64,000 nt of DNA from Acanthococcus lagerstroemiae (taxonomy: Eukaryota > Arthropoda > Insecta > Hemiptera > Eriococcidae). Below the pieces are notes generated by a model. It searched no databases. It was not told the DNA's origin and worked only from the letters and a program-made list of their open reading frames with translations. The stretch covers positions 68,498,101-68,562,100 of the forward strand of contig CM063106.1 in NCBI GenBank assembly GCA_031841125.1, given 5' to 3'. The translations under genes were made by a program, and so were the position numbers. Shown one piece after another: positions 12,058-23,832 of this stretch; the stretch's first letter is position 1; every line of letters begins with the position of its first letter.

Positions 12058-13043
12058 GGGGGTCCGGACATTTCGGCGCGGCCATTTTGGCGCGACTGTT
12101 TCAGCGTGGGGTACTTGAAAGCACGAATCCGTTTTGGCTTGATAACTTTTTGGTGCAGAAAGAATAACATACTTGTTACATATTGTAATGGAATTCGCAC
12201 TGAGAAATGCACGAATAACAAATTTAATTTCACAACTAATACAGCAACATAAAACAGTTACTAAATTGCTTTGAAAGCGCACCGTTTATCGCATACAAAA
12301 CTAGACTATACGGCAATGGCCAGCGGCCTTTATATACCTTAGTGTTATTGGCGAAACTTCTTGTTGCTCTCGTTATCAATCTTCTATTCTCCTGCTAGAA
12401 ACGTGTCGATCTTTCTTCACTTATCTCGAATGTTCGGGAACCTTTGTCACAGCATTGTATTTACATTAGTCGGTCACCACAAGAAGCTGCAAATTTATGA
12501 TTTGTCATTACTGTGATAATACTCGTCAAGCTCCTCAAATCCAGCCTCTATGTCTGTTAACCAAAGAAAGGTGAGCGCTGTAATCATCTAAACATGTAAA
12601 TTTATGGTCAAATTAGTTTCGTATTCTTCCTCCAAACTGCACTCGCAGACTCGTTTCTGAATATTTTGCAAAAAGTGAAACAAGCATCCACCAATGGAGG
12701 CTGATGGAAAGGCACGCTGTATTTCTTTGATAACCGCCATTTCAAAATCCCAGTTCAACGTGTGTAGGACAAGACCGTTAGTTGTATCAAGAGTCTTGAT
12801 GCCTTCAAAAAGTGTACGATAAGTTTTGCCCTTTTTATTCGGTAACAGCGCATATAAGAGGAGGTGCGCAGCTCCAAAACAATGACCCATGACAAGAATA
12901 GCAATTTTATTTCATCTCTTCTCGCACCGAAACGTCCAAAGATTATCTGGCGCCAAAAAGACCTTGCGTTAAAAGAATGTCACTGCCAAAGAGATGGCGC
13001 CAAAACGGCTGCGCCAAAATGGTCGTGCCAAAACATCTGTCAA
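12058..13043 (-). mobile_element. Mutator-like element (MULE) inserted in the LINE
   Basis: The left end contains CGGCCATTTTGGCGCGACTG, and the reverse-complemented right end contains CGACCATTTTGGCGCAGCCG. Further GGCGCC-AAAA words are repeated inside the right end. Flanking 9-mers TTGTTTTTA (12049-12057) and CCGTTTTTA (13044-13052) match at 7 of 9 positions and fit the 9-bp duplication expected of Mutator elements. The element interrupts the LINE between its YLGKKITF and NQIPLL segments, so it inserted after the LINE. It holds a broken MULE transposase. Confidence 0.75.
12480..12890 (-). pseudogene. MULE transposase fragment
   Basis: A 100-codon open frame (12890 down to 12588) opens with ATG and reads LLYALLPNKKGKTYRTLFEG, then NWDFEMAVIKEIQRAFP and GGCLFHFLQNIQKRV. 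This is the core of the MULE transposase domain: the second catalytic aspartate lies in DFE and the C-x2-H motif in GCLFH. The transposase cuts and joins element ends in the nucleus. Sequence after the stop still resembles the next part (GFEELDEYYHSND) in another frame. The first catalytic Asp and the DNA-binding N-terminus are absent, so it cannot be active. Confidence 0.8.
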
Positions 13044-14401
13044 CCGTTTTTATCGCCCAATAACTCTTCTAAGCTTGTGACATTCATCTATTTGATTCCT
13101 TGTCTATTATATTCTTGAATGTTATCTTTTTACCCAAGTACACTACTTTGTTAACTTTTTTGATTTCTACCCCTTTGATCCTAATGTTTGCCATCTCCTC
13201 ATTTGACAAGATAAGTAGTTTCCTAAAAGTTTAGTTTCAGTCCTGCTTTCCTACTGGTAATTTCAAGTTTGTTTGCCATTTTTTACAACTGTACTAAATT
13301 TTGAGATATTAGTGACCACATCATCTGCGAAGCATAAGTTATTTATCAATACTCTGTCTATTCTAATTCCTTTTTCCTTCCATCCCATTTCCCAGAAAAT
13401 TTCTTCTATCACGCTGTTGAATAGATTTGGTGATAGTACCCCTTTGATCCTACTTTGTCCAATTTAATTTTAGCTGTTGCTCCCTTGAATTTTCTTCTAA
13501 AATCCTGATACATTTTTGAGGAACTCTTTGCCGCCTCAGTGCCTGCCTTAAATAACTTTGCTTTACTGTATTGAATGCTTTTTGAAAGTCTATAAAAAGT
13601 ATATGCAGTCAAAATTGGAATTTGTTTGCCTTCTCTATTAAATGGTTGATTGAAAAGATATGATCTATTGTCGATCTGTTCCTGCAGAATCTCACTTGCT
13701 CGGAGCTTTGTGCCTCATCTAGTATTCCATATAGCCTAGTTTTTATCAATTTCAAAAAGATTTTTCTAATATTTGATGTTAAGTTGATAGCTCTATAGTT
13801 GCAGGTATCCATTGTTTCTCCTTCTTTGAAATAATTTCGGCCTCTTTCCATTGTATCAGGATTTTTTCTTAAGCTATAATTTTATTGAAATATGTGTTAA
13901 CTCTTTTGAAAATTCTCTGAGTATGTTATTTTGTCTGCCCCCACAGCTTTTGCTGTTTTCAGATTCTTTAAGATGCACTATACTCTCTTTGCAGGATGGG
14001 TGAGATTGGTTCTTCTGTATTTTTAATTTCGATTCTTTCCTCTTTTCCTTCCTTATTGGTTATGTCTTCCTTCTTACACAAACTTTCATAAAATTCAGTT
14101 ACTGCTTGTACTCGTACTATTTTGTATCTGTTCTGTACATATATTCCCGTCTTGTTTTTTAATCCCTAATGTTAGATTTTGAAGTAGAGACACTACTTAC
14201 TTTTTGACTTTTTTAGTTGATTTAGACTTATCTAATATTTATCTAATATTTGCGGTGTCATACTTGCGTATGTCTTCTTTAATTGTTTTCTTTAGTTCTA
14301 TCAATTCAGTTGTTTCCAGCCCCTTCCTTTCTGTTTTATTTTTCAGCTCTTCTCTCTTCTTTAACAATTCCTTTGTTTCTCTCGTTAATTTATCATCTGT
14401 C

Positions 14402-14782
14402 CAGTATTGCCTATACTGAGCAGTGAGCAGATATGCAGATGATACAGCCAGTTACGCGATGGCGAATACACAAAGTGACCAAAATGGACGCTGCCGGCCC
14501 TTCCCGCCCGTGGGATTGGCGCTAAAAATTGGTATATAGCTGTCGTTTGGATTCAGGGAACTGGATAAGCCTTTGCAGCTATTTGTAGACAAACCAGATC
14601 GCTTATCGCGATGGTTTTGACTTTGCAAGGTTACGTTTCAAAGAGTCGGCTCTCAGCCGTCCAGCTTCTGCACGAGCATATCAGTGGCACGCGAACTAGG
14701 ATGCGATTGTGAAATTTTGAGCGCGTTGAACTCGCCGAAATTTCAAATCTCGATAATCGATGAAAAATGCGAAATCCGAACT
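14402..14782 (+). repeat. ~380-bp direct repeat, copy 2
   Basis: Near-full-length match to 10894-11268 in the same orientation, beginning CAGTATTGCCTATACTGAGC. It cuts the LINE exactly at the start of its linker region. The sequences outside the two copies differ, so this is not a simple tandem duplication of one locus. Confidence 0.75.
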
Positions 14783-15184
14783 TGAAGTTCGAAAAATAAA
14801 ATGAAAATGTAAATAGATTACAATCGGAGGGTTTCCATCTGTTCGACATGGAAGGGAATGTAATTGTGGTCGAATATACTTTTTTATTTTTGTGTACAGA
14901 AGAAGGGAACTCTTCGATATCAGATGAATTTTATTGAAACGAAAACCGAAGAACTTGTATTGTTATCGGCGGTATGCGTATTGGTGCTTTTAGAAGGAAT
15001 TGGCTTCGGACTTGGAATATGTACGCTTTGTCAGATACTCACCCACTCATTTTGCTGAGCCTGAATGACTTTTGAAAATAAGTTACAGTACGTGTCTAAC
15101 AGCTACTTTTGAATTCTTACATTTTATTTCAAACGAGGATAGTTGAGATCTGTAACCCTGATTCCGAAGCCCAATCTTGAAAGA
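14783..15184. other. No supported feature
   Basis: AT-rich sequence. A 64-codon open frame at 14864-15058 has a hydrophobic patch but no ATG support or known domain. Confidence 0.4.
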
Positions 15185-15375
15185 TTGACATAAATTTGAT
15201 CTGCGTCAATTTTGCGAATTTTGACACGGTTTTCCAACATTTTAACAAATATTTCAACCAATTAGAGCATTCCGATTTTGACTTCTTGACGCACTTTTGA
15301 CTAGCTGGCACTGACTTTCATTTGACGCTCGTTATTTGACTACAAAAATTTGACAGTATTTTGACTTAGCACTGA
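15185..15375. repeat. Degenerate TTTGAC short-period repeat
   Basis: The words TTTTGAC, TTTGACG, TTTGACT and CTTGACG recur about ten times in ~190 bp at irregular 10-25 bp spacing, for example CACTTTTGACTAGCTGGCAC. This is simple degenerate repetition with no coding meaning visible. Confidence 0.5.
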
Positions 15376-16429
15376 TGTTTCCTTAGCTGACCCTTTCGGA
15401 ACTATTTTGTCTGATCATCGACTGAAGAGGGTATAACAGCCGAAAGCGCTCTGGACTACAGAAAGAAGAAATTGTGAATTGGCACACCCTATATATAGAA
15501 TTTACCAAGTTCACTCACACTCCAATATGGACACTAAAAATTTTTTTTAAATTACAGTTTCGTTGGTTGTCATACACACTTGAACTATTAATTACAACCT
15601 TAATTCTAATTCTAATGACTTGACTCTTATAAGAGTTTTTGCATTTTGATGATGAACCTTCACTGAAATTTGTACTTTGGTATAATGGGAGGAGGCATGG
15701 ACGTTGCATCTCCCCCCCCCCAAACTGAAAATGTATACGAGAGAAATAATTTTCAGCATCATTTAGCTTCTTGTCAGCCCCTCACAAGCCGCCCACTCAC
15801 TCAAGGTTGAACTGCGTGTTTATGCATACAAATAATGTCTGCCAAGTTTCGCCGAAAAGTTAAATTTCCACCCAAGGAGCTGGAAAGCTTAAACACTCTT
15901 CAAGACTACTCCAGATTTAATTCAAAATACTGAAGACACTTTCTTATTTGCGTATGATTCTTTAAGGCTTTGTTAAATCTAGCGGACCAGGCATGTTTGG
16001 GTGCTTTAAAACTCTACTAGACATATGTAAGATCTAGTGTGTACCCTAAGCTCTTCATTGCAGCTGCCTAAATTGGAGAATTGATGGTTTAACATTTTTT
16101 TCCTACCTCAGTACCTCATCCCCCCCTCCGAAACCAAAATATACAATCCAAAAAATCATTTGCGTCGAGTGTTTGAGTAATTTTGCTCACGATCACATTA
16201 TACTTCCCTGCTTTTGAATTTTGTTTACATTAAAAATATTACATTCGTTTTCATTACGTTCATTACTTATTCTTTAATCATTTAACCGATTTTTCAAAAT
16301 TATGATTTTTTAACATTCGTCTTCATTTTTTTGAATAAATAAAATTTTAAAAGCATGTTCTTCCTTTCTTGAAGGTGCCCAACAAGTTTTTGGTATTACC
16401 CAATATAGGTGGTACTGCCTGTTAGGGTA
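15376..16429. other. No supported feature
   Basis: AT-rich unique DNA with short C-runs at about 15711 and 16120. No coding or repeat family recognised. Confidence 0.4.
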
Positions 16430-17030
16430 CACACTGCTCAATACGCTATAAGACTCTTTGAAACATCTGTAAGACTTCCGGAGACTTTTAACCCCTTTCT
16501 AGACCTGTTGAAGACTCTTTTGGACTTGATTTAGACTTTCTAAGACTCATTCATACGGGTTCAACATTTTCGGGATTCCCCTCAAAACTGAGTGAATCGA
16601 AGTGGACACTTTCCTCGTTGTATAAAATTCGTTAAGTTTCCAAATGTATGTGGTATTCTGGTTGAGGCGAGTTGACACTTGTTTCCAGGGTTTCAAGCCT
16701 TTAAAACTTTTCAAGATGTATTGAATAACCGTCAAGCTCAAGACTTTTACAGACTCGCTCAGACTTTTTAAAATTTTTTTCGAGACATTTGGCCTGTCGG
16801 TACATGTCTAAAACAGGCTTTAAGTACCTTGAACAGGTCTGAAAAGAGCCACAGCAAGTCTCAAAGAGCGCTTGAAGATAAGATTCTTTATGGGTCTTAA
16901 ATAAGTGCATACGTCTCAATAATTCGGCCAAGCTTTTAATAGTCTTAGTGAATCCGGAAGGTCTTAAGCTATACCCTGAAGTAGTCGTACACTGTCTTAA
17001 ATAGTCCAGTGGATTCCAGAACACATTCTC
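16430..17030 (-). repeat. Degenerate AGACTT/AAGTCT repeat, block 1
   Basis: The word AGACT(T/C) followed by T-rich sequence recurs many times, with at least eight copies between 16450 and 16550, such as GACTTGATTTAGACTTTCTA. On the minus strand the unit reads AAGTCT-AA-GAGT. The same unit appears on the plus strand at 18840-19380 and 33660-33850. It behaves like an old minisatellite with a period of roughly 15-30 bp. Confidence 0.55.
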
Positions 17031-18839
17031 TCTTTTTTCAATTCCATTGAAGCACCGAGAAGAGTCGGTATGAGCGAAGCAACTGGTTGCTGAGTGCGTA
17101 AATGGCGACGCATACTACAGAGCGTCGCACAGTGGCGTGAGAGCTCGAAAGGGGAGCATTACCAGGAAAATTGAAGATGGAAGCGGATGAAGTTGGAAAA
17201 TGAAGACGTGGCTGATGTCCATTGCTTTCTACTGAACTGCCAACTGAGGTGCGGCAAAAACACGACTTTCCCGGTTTAAATTTAGCTCTCAGTTCATCAC
17301 TAAACCATTGTCAGCCTGCTTTGGTGACAAGTTCCGTTGTTCCCAACTCCAAACACGATGATGATGTTTGTTTCGCCACTTTTTTGAGTTGTCGGGGTGA
17401 GGCACGCAATTACACTTCACATGCACATCCTCATTGTATCCATACGATTCAATTACAGGTCAAAGGAACACGTAATACAGTATGTCTACTACAGGATGTA
17501 TTTCAAAAACAGGAATCCGGCATATCAAAGCGCAAATCAACGTGAATAAAGATTAAGCGGTTATTAATTCAGAAGTAAATTTACAACATCAATCAAACGG
17601 ACGATTAGTCAGCATACAGAACAGGGCCGTTATATTCGAGAAGGACAATTTAGGTCGTTGTCCTTAATGAACGGATCGTTCTTCTGCGCGCTATGCGACC
17701 AAACATAGCAGCCTGTTGAGGTACACAGTCCGGGCATTCGATTGTTTTTCGATTAACGCACAATAATTTCGTGCTCATCGTGGATCCCTTTTCGATATCT
17801 GGATGCTTATTCCATAGACGCAACCAGGAATTACCTCTGGGAGAGGGCTGAACCAGTGAAAAGTTGGGGGTCAGTTTTATACGAAGATGTAAAAATGAAA
17901 GGAACACTTTCAACTACTTCCCTAAATCACTAAAACTTTTGAAGAAAAACTCTTAGCCCTCCGGGGAGGGGGTTGTAGTCCCATAGTCCTATCTAGTTGT
18001 GCTTATGACTAATTTTCATTAATTGTATCGATTCGCAGTTCATAGTTGGCGAACGAATGTTTGTAGAGTCAATAATGGTGACTGTATGCCTGGAAAACAC
18101 CATCTCCACGAGCAACATACTCGTACATGCTGCAGTTGGGCTGTCACTTCACTGGTTTTGCCCACGGAGAATTCTGAAATCTGAGGATTTTCAATTCGAA
18201 TAAGTTTCATGAAAAAACATCGAAAACTTATTTTCTTAGGACGATGTATGAGGTAGGCAGCTATCGATTACTTCTCTTGTCTTAAAAAATGTAAACTTAG
18301 CTGGAAAATTCTGATCGGAACTTTTTGCTACTAAAAGCTATTGATCTATTTTGTACTGTGCTGAGTACTCTGCGTGTCCAACTCGATAAACTTCTGGAAT
18401 AGATTGTAAAAATTTTGCAAAATGAGGTTGAAATAGTTGGAAAAAATGTGTGAAGGGTTAGGGGACACTGGACGGAAGAGAAGCCTCTTTCGCACTGTGT
18501 GAGTTGCTACATCGGTCGGTAGGTGTGTGCACTGAATGTTGTCTGACAGAAAACTGTTAACGGTTATGTGAAGGGGAAGCAGTCTGGTGTCAAGTACGCG
18601 CACTCCTCTTTTTCGATGTGGATGACGCCTTACTACGTCACTTCCGTTGCATGTTTTCGTGTTTGCGTTCGTTTCACGTTTTCTGCGTTAACTACCCATC
18701 CTGAGTCTGCACAAAAAGCTTCGTTTCAAAAAGATAGTTTTTAGGCCTATATACGCGGACAGTGAGAGCAGTTACCCCTCCCAAAGCGAATTTGAACTGA
18801 AAACATTTGGAAGCGGATGTCATTCCGAGTTTCAAACAA
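17031..18839. other. No supported gene
   Basis: Unique sequence with some CpG-containing parts (17050-17560). A 107-codon open frame at 17222-17545 begins at TTG and shows no domain. A minus-strand frame at 17650-17913 is likewise featureless. Confidence 0.4.
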
Positions 18840-19380
18840 GTTTAGTTAGCGTTTTAAAGGGTTTCAAGAAAAGACTTTAACAAGTATGAATGAGTTTCGA
18901 AAATTGTGTACAACGTTAGAAGAATCTTACAGAGTTTTAGAGAAGTTTTTAAGAATTTACTTTAATTTTGAAAAGTGGTAGAGGGTGGCTTAAAGAGTAG
19001 TGATCAACTATTGAAGATCTCGATGCCCTAATCAAGTCTAGAGGAGTCTTAAAGGTCTTCAGCAAGTCTGGATGAGTTAGGGAAGGTCTTAAACGAGTTT
19101 TGAAAGTCAGCGATTTTGTAAAATAAGTTGCATCGAGTCTTAAATTAGCATCGAAGAATTTTGGTTAGCTCAAAGAGTCTTTATAAGAGCCTTAAGAAGT
19201 TTCACGCGTCTTAAAAAGCCGTAACCATGTCTGGGCTATAGTCAAGTCTGGAAGAGTTACAAAGAGTGGTTGTCAAGTCTTGAACTGTATTAGTGAGTAT
19301 TGAAATAAATTTGGACCAACCTTAAGGAATTTCAAACAAGTTTAGGAGCTTCTAGAAAATTCTTACATGAGCATTGAAGA
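18840..19380 (+). repeat. Degenerate AAGTCT repeat, block 2
   Basis: Words such as AAGTCTAGAGGAGTCTTAAA, GGTCTTAAACGAGTTTTGAA and CAAGTCTGGAAGAGTTACAA recur across about 540 bp. The unit is the one seen inverted at 16430-17030. The phrase GTCTTAAACGAGTTTTGAA also appears, almost identical, at 33702-33720, which links the blocks. Confidence 0.55.
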
Positions 19381-20764
19381 TTGTTGAGCTTTAGCTAGTA
19401 GTAAGGACGGCTTCGCTCTCCCTTCCCGAGGGAGAAACTTAGATCATTTTGTGTAAACACTCAAAATTTTCCAAAAATTGATGCTCAGGCCGGAATTTTG
19501 GGAGTGGAAAACATTTCAGACCAACTTGGGCAGGTTTCTCAATGTCAACCTCATTCAGAAAATAGCAGTACAAATCGTTCCACACTCCCAAGGATTTCTC
19601 ATCTCTTATCTATGCACTCACCATCGTGCAGGTATAAAAATGACTCGTGTATTCAGGAGGATAAGGGGAGGGGGTAACTATAGAATTCTTCTGTGTTTTG
19701 AATTACTTTTCGCAGAATTGTTTCCCGGATTCGTGTCCAACTACTTTGGTTTTCTTATCTATGTATATATCTGAATTTTTAACCTAATATCGAGTTTGCA
19801 AATTCTTACTTACGGAATTTTTTGAATTCCACACCCTACCTCTTACATTTAATTTGATTAAAGCTTGAAAAGACTTTCTCTTCATTCGTTTTTAAATTGC
19901 TACAGTTACGTCAACAAATCTAGCCGTGCAAAATTTGTGGTAAAATTTTATGTTAATTTAAAGGTGGCTCTTATAATATTTATCTTGAACGCGTTTCCAT
20001 AATTCAGATGGGTTCAGATTTTGGGTTTCTGATTCGCACGAAGGAATATTGAGACAAAATCTTGATAATTGGTATTTACTTTGTACCTTCGTACGTATAT
20101 CGTGTAATGTGTACATACAAAATATGTTGAGAATTTCCATACACGTAATAAATAAAAAATGGTGAACGTTTGTTTTGATGCCGCGAACTGATAGTGTTCG
20201 TATTTTTTATCTCTAGTCGTTGTCCTGGTAATCGTGAGACATTGCTGTACTTAAAAAGTCAAGAACTTGGAAAAAATTTATATTTTACGAGCTTAGCGAC
20301 TTACTGGGCCGGTTATGTGGTATGGCGATGGGAAATGGGAACAGAAAAATTAATTTTAGCGTTCTGATACCGTAGTACGCATGTTTTTTCTTTGAGTTTA
20401 GATCGGGGGCTGAGATAGAGGAGGACCCTGAAAGTTTTAACTCCTTAGAATTCGAGAAGTTTTCCTCTCCCCAGTAAATTTCATTGTGGAAAAACTAATC
20501 AGGTAACTTGGATCGGCGTCTTTTTTCCTAGATGGCGGTGGAGTAGGCGTAGTAGCCGCCAGGACCTCTATAGTATATTATGCTTCTTAATTTGTTTGCT
20601 ATGAAAAAATTAGAAAATGGAGGAAACACTGAAAGAAAATCGGGAAAAATCGGGGGATTTTTTTGGTGGGAGGGGGGGGGGAAGGAAATGTTAAACGATT
20701 TAGTGCAAGGGGATCCAGCAGAATGTTACCCGGCCATTTCGGTACAACCCTCAAGAAATAATAC
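19381..20764. other. No supported gene; upstream flank of a hAT pseudogene
   Basis: AT-rich sequence. From about 20690 the + strand reads GDPAECYP, which may belong to the N-terminal part of the hAT transposase that follows, but no terminal inverted repeat could be matched on this side. Confidence 0.35.
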
Positions 20765-21450
20765 ATGACGGTTTTAGTTGATATTAGAGAAGATGTAACT
20801 TTGGAAGCCAGTGCTAGGTACGAAGCTGGAGCATTATCCCAAAAAATGCTGATATTTTCATTTTGTTCTTGCACCATTTTATGGTCAAGGCTTTTGTCCA
20901 ACAGAGGGCAACTTAACCACCTTATGGCATTCAATTTTAAACCAAATCAACTTGATAAGCAAAGTATTGCAGAATATCAATATGAATATTTCTGAAGCTA
21001 TAGTCATGGTTAAAAATTTTAAAAAACTTTCGATCTGATGAAGAATATGAAGAAATTATTTGTGAAGCCGAATTATTAATCGAATGTTTGAATATTGAAA
21101 AAACATTTCGACGACGAAAAATGAACATGTTTTCATACGAAGCCTCTGATAAGCCTAGTGTTGATCCCAAATAGAAATTTAAAATTGAGTGTTTTTACTA
21201 CCGTGGGTGTTGCTATCACCTTTGAACAACTTCTTGATCATGAAAATATTTTTACATTTTTATATTGTTGACAGATTTTTTCAATGATGAACTATGGAAA
21301 CATTGCCATGACTTATAATATGCGGTTCTAACTGAAGATGTAGACAGTGATATTGCTAGTGTACAACTATTTGATGAATCATTAACTTTGACGACTTTGA
21401 TTGAACCCAATACTACACCCCGTCCAAGTATTAACCTTCGCAGCTAGGAA
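20765..21450 (+). pseudogene. hAT transposase remnant (ZMYM1/TTF-like group)
   Basis: Pieces in shifting + frames follow the order of the large hAT transposases related to ZMYM1 and TTF-type proteins. They are DVTLEASARYEAGALSQKML, then LQNINMNISEAIVMVKNF, then EEYEEIICEAELLIECLNIE. RRRKMNMFSYEASDKPSVDP is next, followed by ITFEQLLDHENIFTFLY and ELWKHCHDLQ. These correspond to the helical part between the catalytic segments. At least three frameshifts and several stops mean it is dead. The C-terminal dimerisation domain is not seen. The assignment is by residue pattern; another hAT lineage is possible. Confidence 0.7.
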
Positions 21451-21504
21451 TGATTTTTCACTCCGGATACGGGAACTGCGTTGAGAATAGTTTTAACACT
21501 CACT

Positions 21505-21720
21505 TGGTAGAGCACATGGTGATGCACGCATGCCAAAGGGGCTCTCCAGACACTATACCCTTGGCTCCGGAAACTACCCGTTCGAGGACCAGAGGGACGC
21601 ATTTAGGCTGACCCGATTTTCTCTTTCGCCTCTCCGCTTCGGATTTGCGCTGTCCTGCCTGGGTCACTATGGGATACCCTCCTTCTTCTGTTGCCTAGGG
21701 CTCTGAAAAATCTTGCGTCG
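21505..21720 (+). repeat. SINE-like repeat R, copy 3
   Basis: It carries GGTGATGCACGCATGCCAAA, then GGCTCCGGAAACTACCC and GGATTTGCGCTGTCCTGCC. This copy extends further 3' than those at 612 and 2092 and resembles 34368-34600. Upstream, ACTTGGTAGAGCACATGG resembles a pol III A box and CGTTCGAGGAC a B box, the only hint of a tRNA-like head. Confidence 0.6.
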
Positions 21721-22744
21721 GGCTGCTCAAGGGCAAAATAGTGACTGAAAACTGGGTTTATTGTACGCAAAACATTTTTGTATCAAATTTTATGAAAAAC
21801 AATCTGAGTGGACTTACTGTAAGATAAGTAAGATGTCCGAGTATGGCAAATTTTTTTTAATGCTCTCAATTTTTGAATTCCAATTTTTGGTAAAAAGTTG
21901 AAAATGTATCGTATCATTTGAAGTCTCTATTTTTAAAATAGGAGCTAAAAATATGTGAATCACGACAAGTCTGAGGCTTCTGGAGTCATCTGAAGTCATG
22001 CTAAACTTTTTTTTTTTTTAGTTGGCCATATTAGGCGCAGAAGTACCTAATATGCATCCTTTGTTGTCCTTTTTCAAACGAAAAAAAAAGGTCATAGTAC
22101 ATAATAAAAGCTACGAAATTCCTTCTGGCCTCCCCAGTCTAAACATTATATTCAATTTCTTCGGAAATGACATTGTTGGGAGTATGTTTACCGTTATTAC
22201 ATCGAATAAGATCCAGTTTTTGAATGTAATTTGATTTTTCTCAAGAAAAAAATGTCAATAGTCGTCAGGTAAGTAAAATAACAAGTGACTTCATCGTCTA
22301 GGGATACCGATCGCTGTTTTCTGAAAAAGCTGACTTCGAACTGATTTTAGTCGTTCTGTACGACAGTCTGTTACGCATCTGACCATATTAGGTAACTTCG
22401 CTCATTTTAGGTAACTTTTAGAAAACACTCATTATCTCCAAAAATATAAATTAAACACGTATAATGATATACATGTTTGAAAAACTCGTGAAATTCTCTT
22501 TCGAATTTTGTAAAAATACGTATGTCGGAGTTACCCTCAATAATATTTAATTATCGCTACTTGAATTATTCACGATAGCGTTTCCTGCGAAATTGCCATT
22601 GCAGTTTTGGTACAAAAATAAAAATCTTTGATAACATCGTTCTAAGGCCCGAACAATCACTTTTAACACTGGCTATGTTGGCTAGGTTGCTCACGTAACC
22701 GACAGTGTAGCCAAATTTTGAAGAGGAAAAAATCGGATCCCGGC
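21721..22744. other. No supported feature
   Basis: AT-rich unique sequence. A T-run lies at 22008-22020. No recognised repeat. Confidence 0.4.
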
Positions 22745-23071
22745 CTTGAATTTGGAATTAGTTATTACTCATGGATACCTAGTTAACGTTTCAATGTTAG
22801 GCCCTTCCGCAAATTTCTTATCACTAAGGTCAGATTAACAGTCCTACCGCTTGCAAATACGAGCTTTTAACAACCGTCTGTATGTGTCCATCTTCACCCC
22901 TTGAACGATGAGATGAAGAAAAACAGGTGCAGAAGTGGTTACGTTGCTCGTGCTAGCAAGAAGACATAAGTTCTTGAACAGTGTCAGTTTTCGCTAAGGA
23001 CGCTGTAATAAACATTAGGTACGCTCAAAGCCTTAGGTATCCATGAGCCATAACTAGTTCCAAATTCAATG
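22745..23071. repeat. Inverted-repeat element, ~327 bp
   Basis: The left arm TTGAATTTGGAATTAGTTAT...CATGGATACCTA pairs with the right arm, whose reverse complement reads TTGAATTTGGAACTAGTTAT...CATGGATACCTA. The arms are about 40 bp with few mismatches. The interior is unique and has no coding sequence. Unclassified MITE-like element. Confidence 0.5.
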
Positions 23072-23488
23072 ATTGATGAAAACCAAACTTTGCGATCTAG
23101 GGTTAACAAACTGTTTTTATTGAGTCTTAAGTATTCTAAGATTCCGTTAAAGACTTGGTATGGTGGACTTGAGATGATGCACATCAACAATAGGAACCAC
23201 CGATCTGCCCATAGGAAATTACCCTGAATTCTGGGAACACATCACTGTTCCTTAACAGCGCAATGTTATATCTTATGCGCAAATTGTTGAGTATTGTTGA
23301 TATACATACATAATCCGAGGTCTACTCTACAGTAGGTACCCAACAAACTATCATGGGCGTAGCCAGGTGGGAAAATGGACAAACTGGGGCGCTTGCCCCA
23401 TTAGACAGAGATTGAAATTATATTGTAGCGTGCATTACCTGACATTAATAGATATTTCAGCCGTAAAATAATAAAAAACATATGTTTT
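23072..23488. other. No gene; isolated hAT-like end
   Basis: At 23354 the words GGGCGTAGCCAGGTGGG resemble one end of the hAT MITEs at 49632 and 55217. No opposite end was found. Confidence 0.35.
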
Positions 23489-23832
23489 TCGAAAATTTCA
23501 CGCATTCTTGCGATTATCTCAATGAATATGTTTTCTAAAGAAAAGGTGTATGGGACCTTTTTATAGAAAATTTAACAATGAACGTTTTATGTTATTTGCA
23601 TTTTTGTCCTAAAGTGAATATTCTTTTAGATAACTGCGATTTAGCTAGTAAAGATCGGTTATGAAAGGAAAAATGACAGAAGCCACGTTCCTCGAAACTT
23701 TCACACATTTTTGCGATTATCTCGGTGAATATTCGTTCTAGAGACATGTTGTATGGGATCTTTTTTGTAGAAAATTTAACGAGGAACCTTTTATGTTACA
23801 TGCATATTGGTCCTGAAGTTGATATGTTTCGA
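23489..23832 (+). repeat. Two-copy tandem repeat, period ~203 bp
   Basis: TCGAAAATTTCACGCATTCT (23489) and TCGAAACTTTCACACATTTT (23692) begin two similar segments. Each continues with TTGCGATTATCTC--TGAATAT, TGTATGGGA and TAGAAAATTTAAC. The copies differ at many positions, so the duplication is old. Confidence 0.6.

Larger units (their letters stand above)
11340..14401 (-). mobile_element. RTE-type LINE remnant, interrupted twice
   Basis: Read on the minus strand from 14401, the pieces follow the order of an RTE-clade LINE. First comes the charged linker after the endonuclease (DDKLTRETKELLKKREELKN). Then reverse transcriptase segments CNYRAINLTSNIRKIFLKLI and QVRFCRNRSTIDHIFSINHL. Next is LSPNLFNSVIEEIFWEMG and the catalytic box LCFADDVV near 13320, then VVYLGKKITF, ILTYGAQTWALT and, at the 3' end, NYVGHVIQSQKDRWERRLLE plus GRPPIRWLDEI. 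Several frameshifts and stops show it is dead. The endonuclease is missing because the body stops at the direct repeat at 14402. A MULE (12058-13043) and a MITE (11683-11919) sit inside it. RTE is inferred from motif order. Confidence 0.85.

Noticed and set aside
10894..14782. LTR retrotransposon interpretation of the ~380-bp direct repeats
   Set aside because: No TG...CA ends, no primer-binding site or polypurine tract, and the enclosed coding sequence is a LINE on the minus strand.
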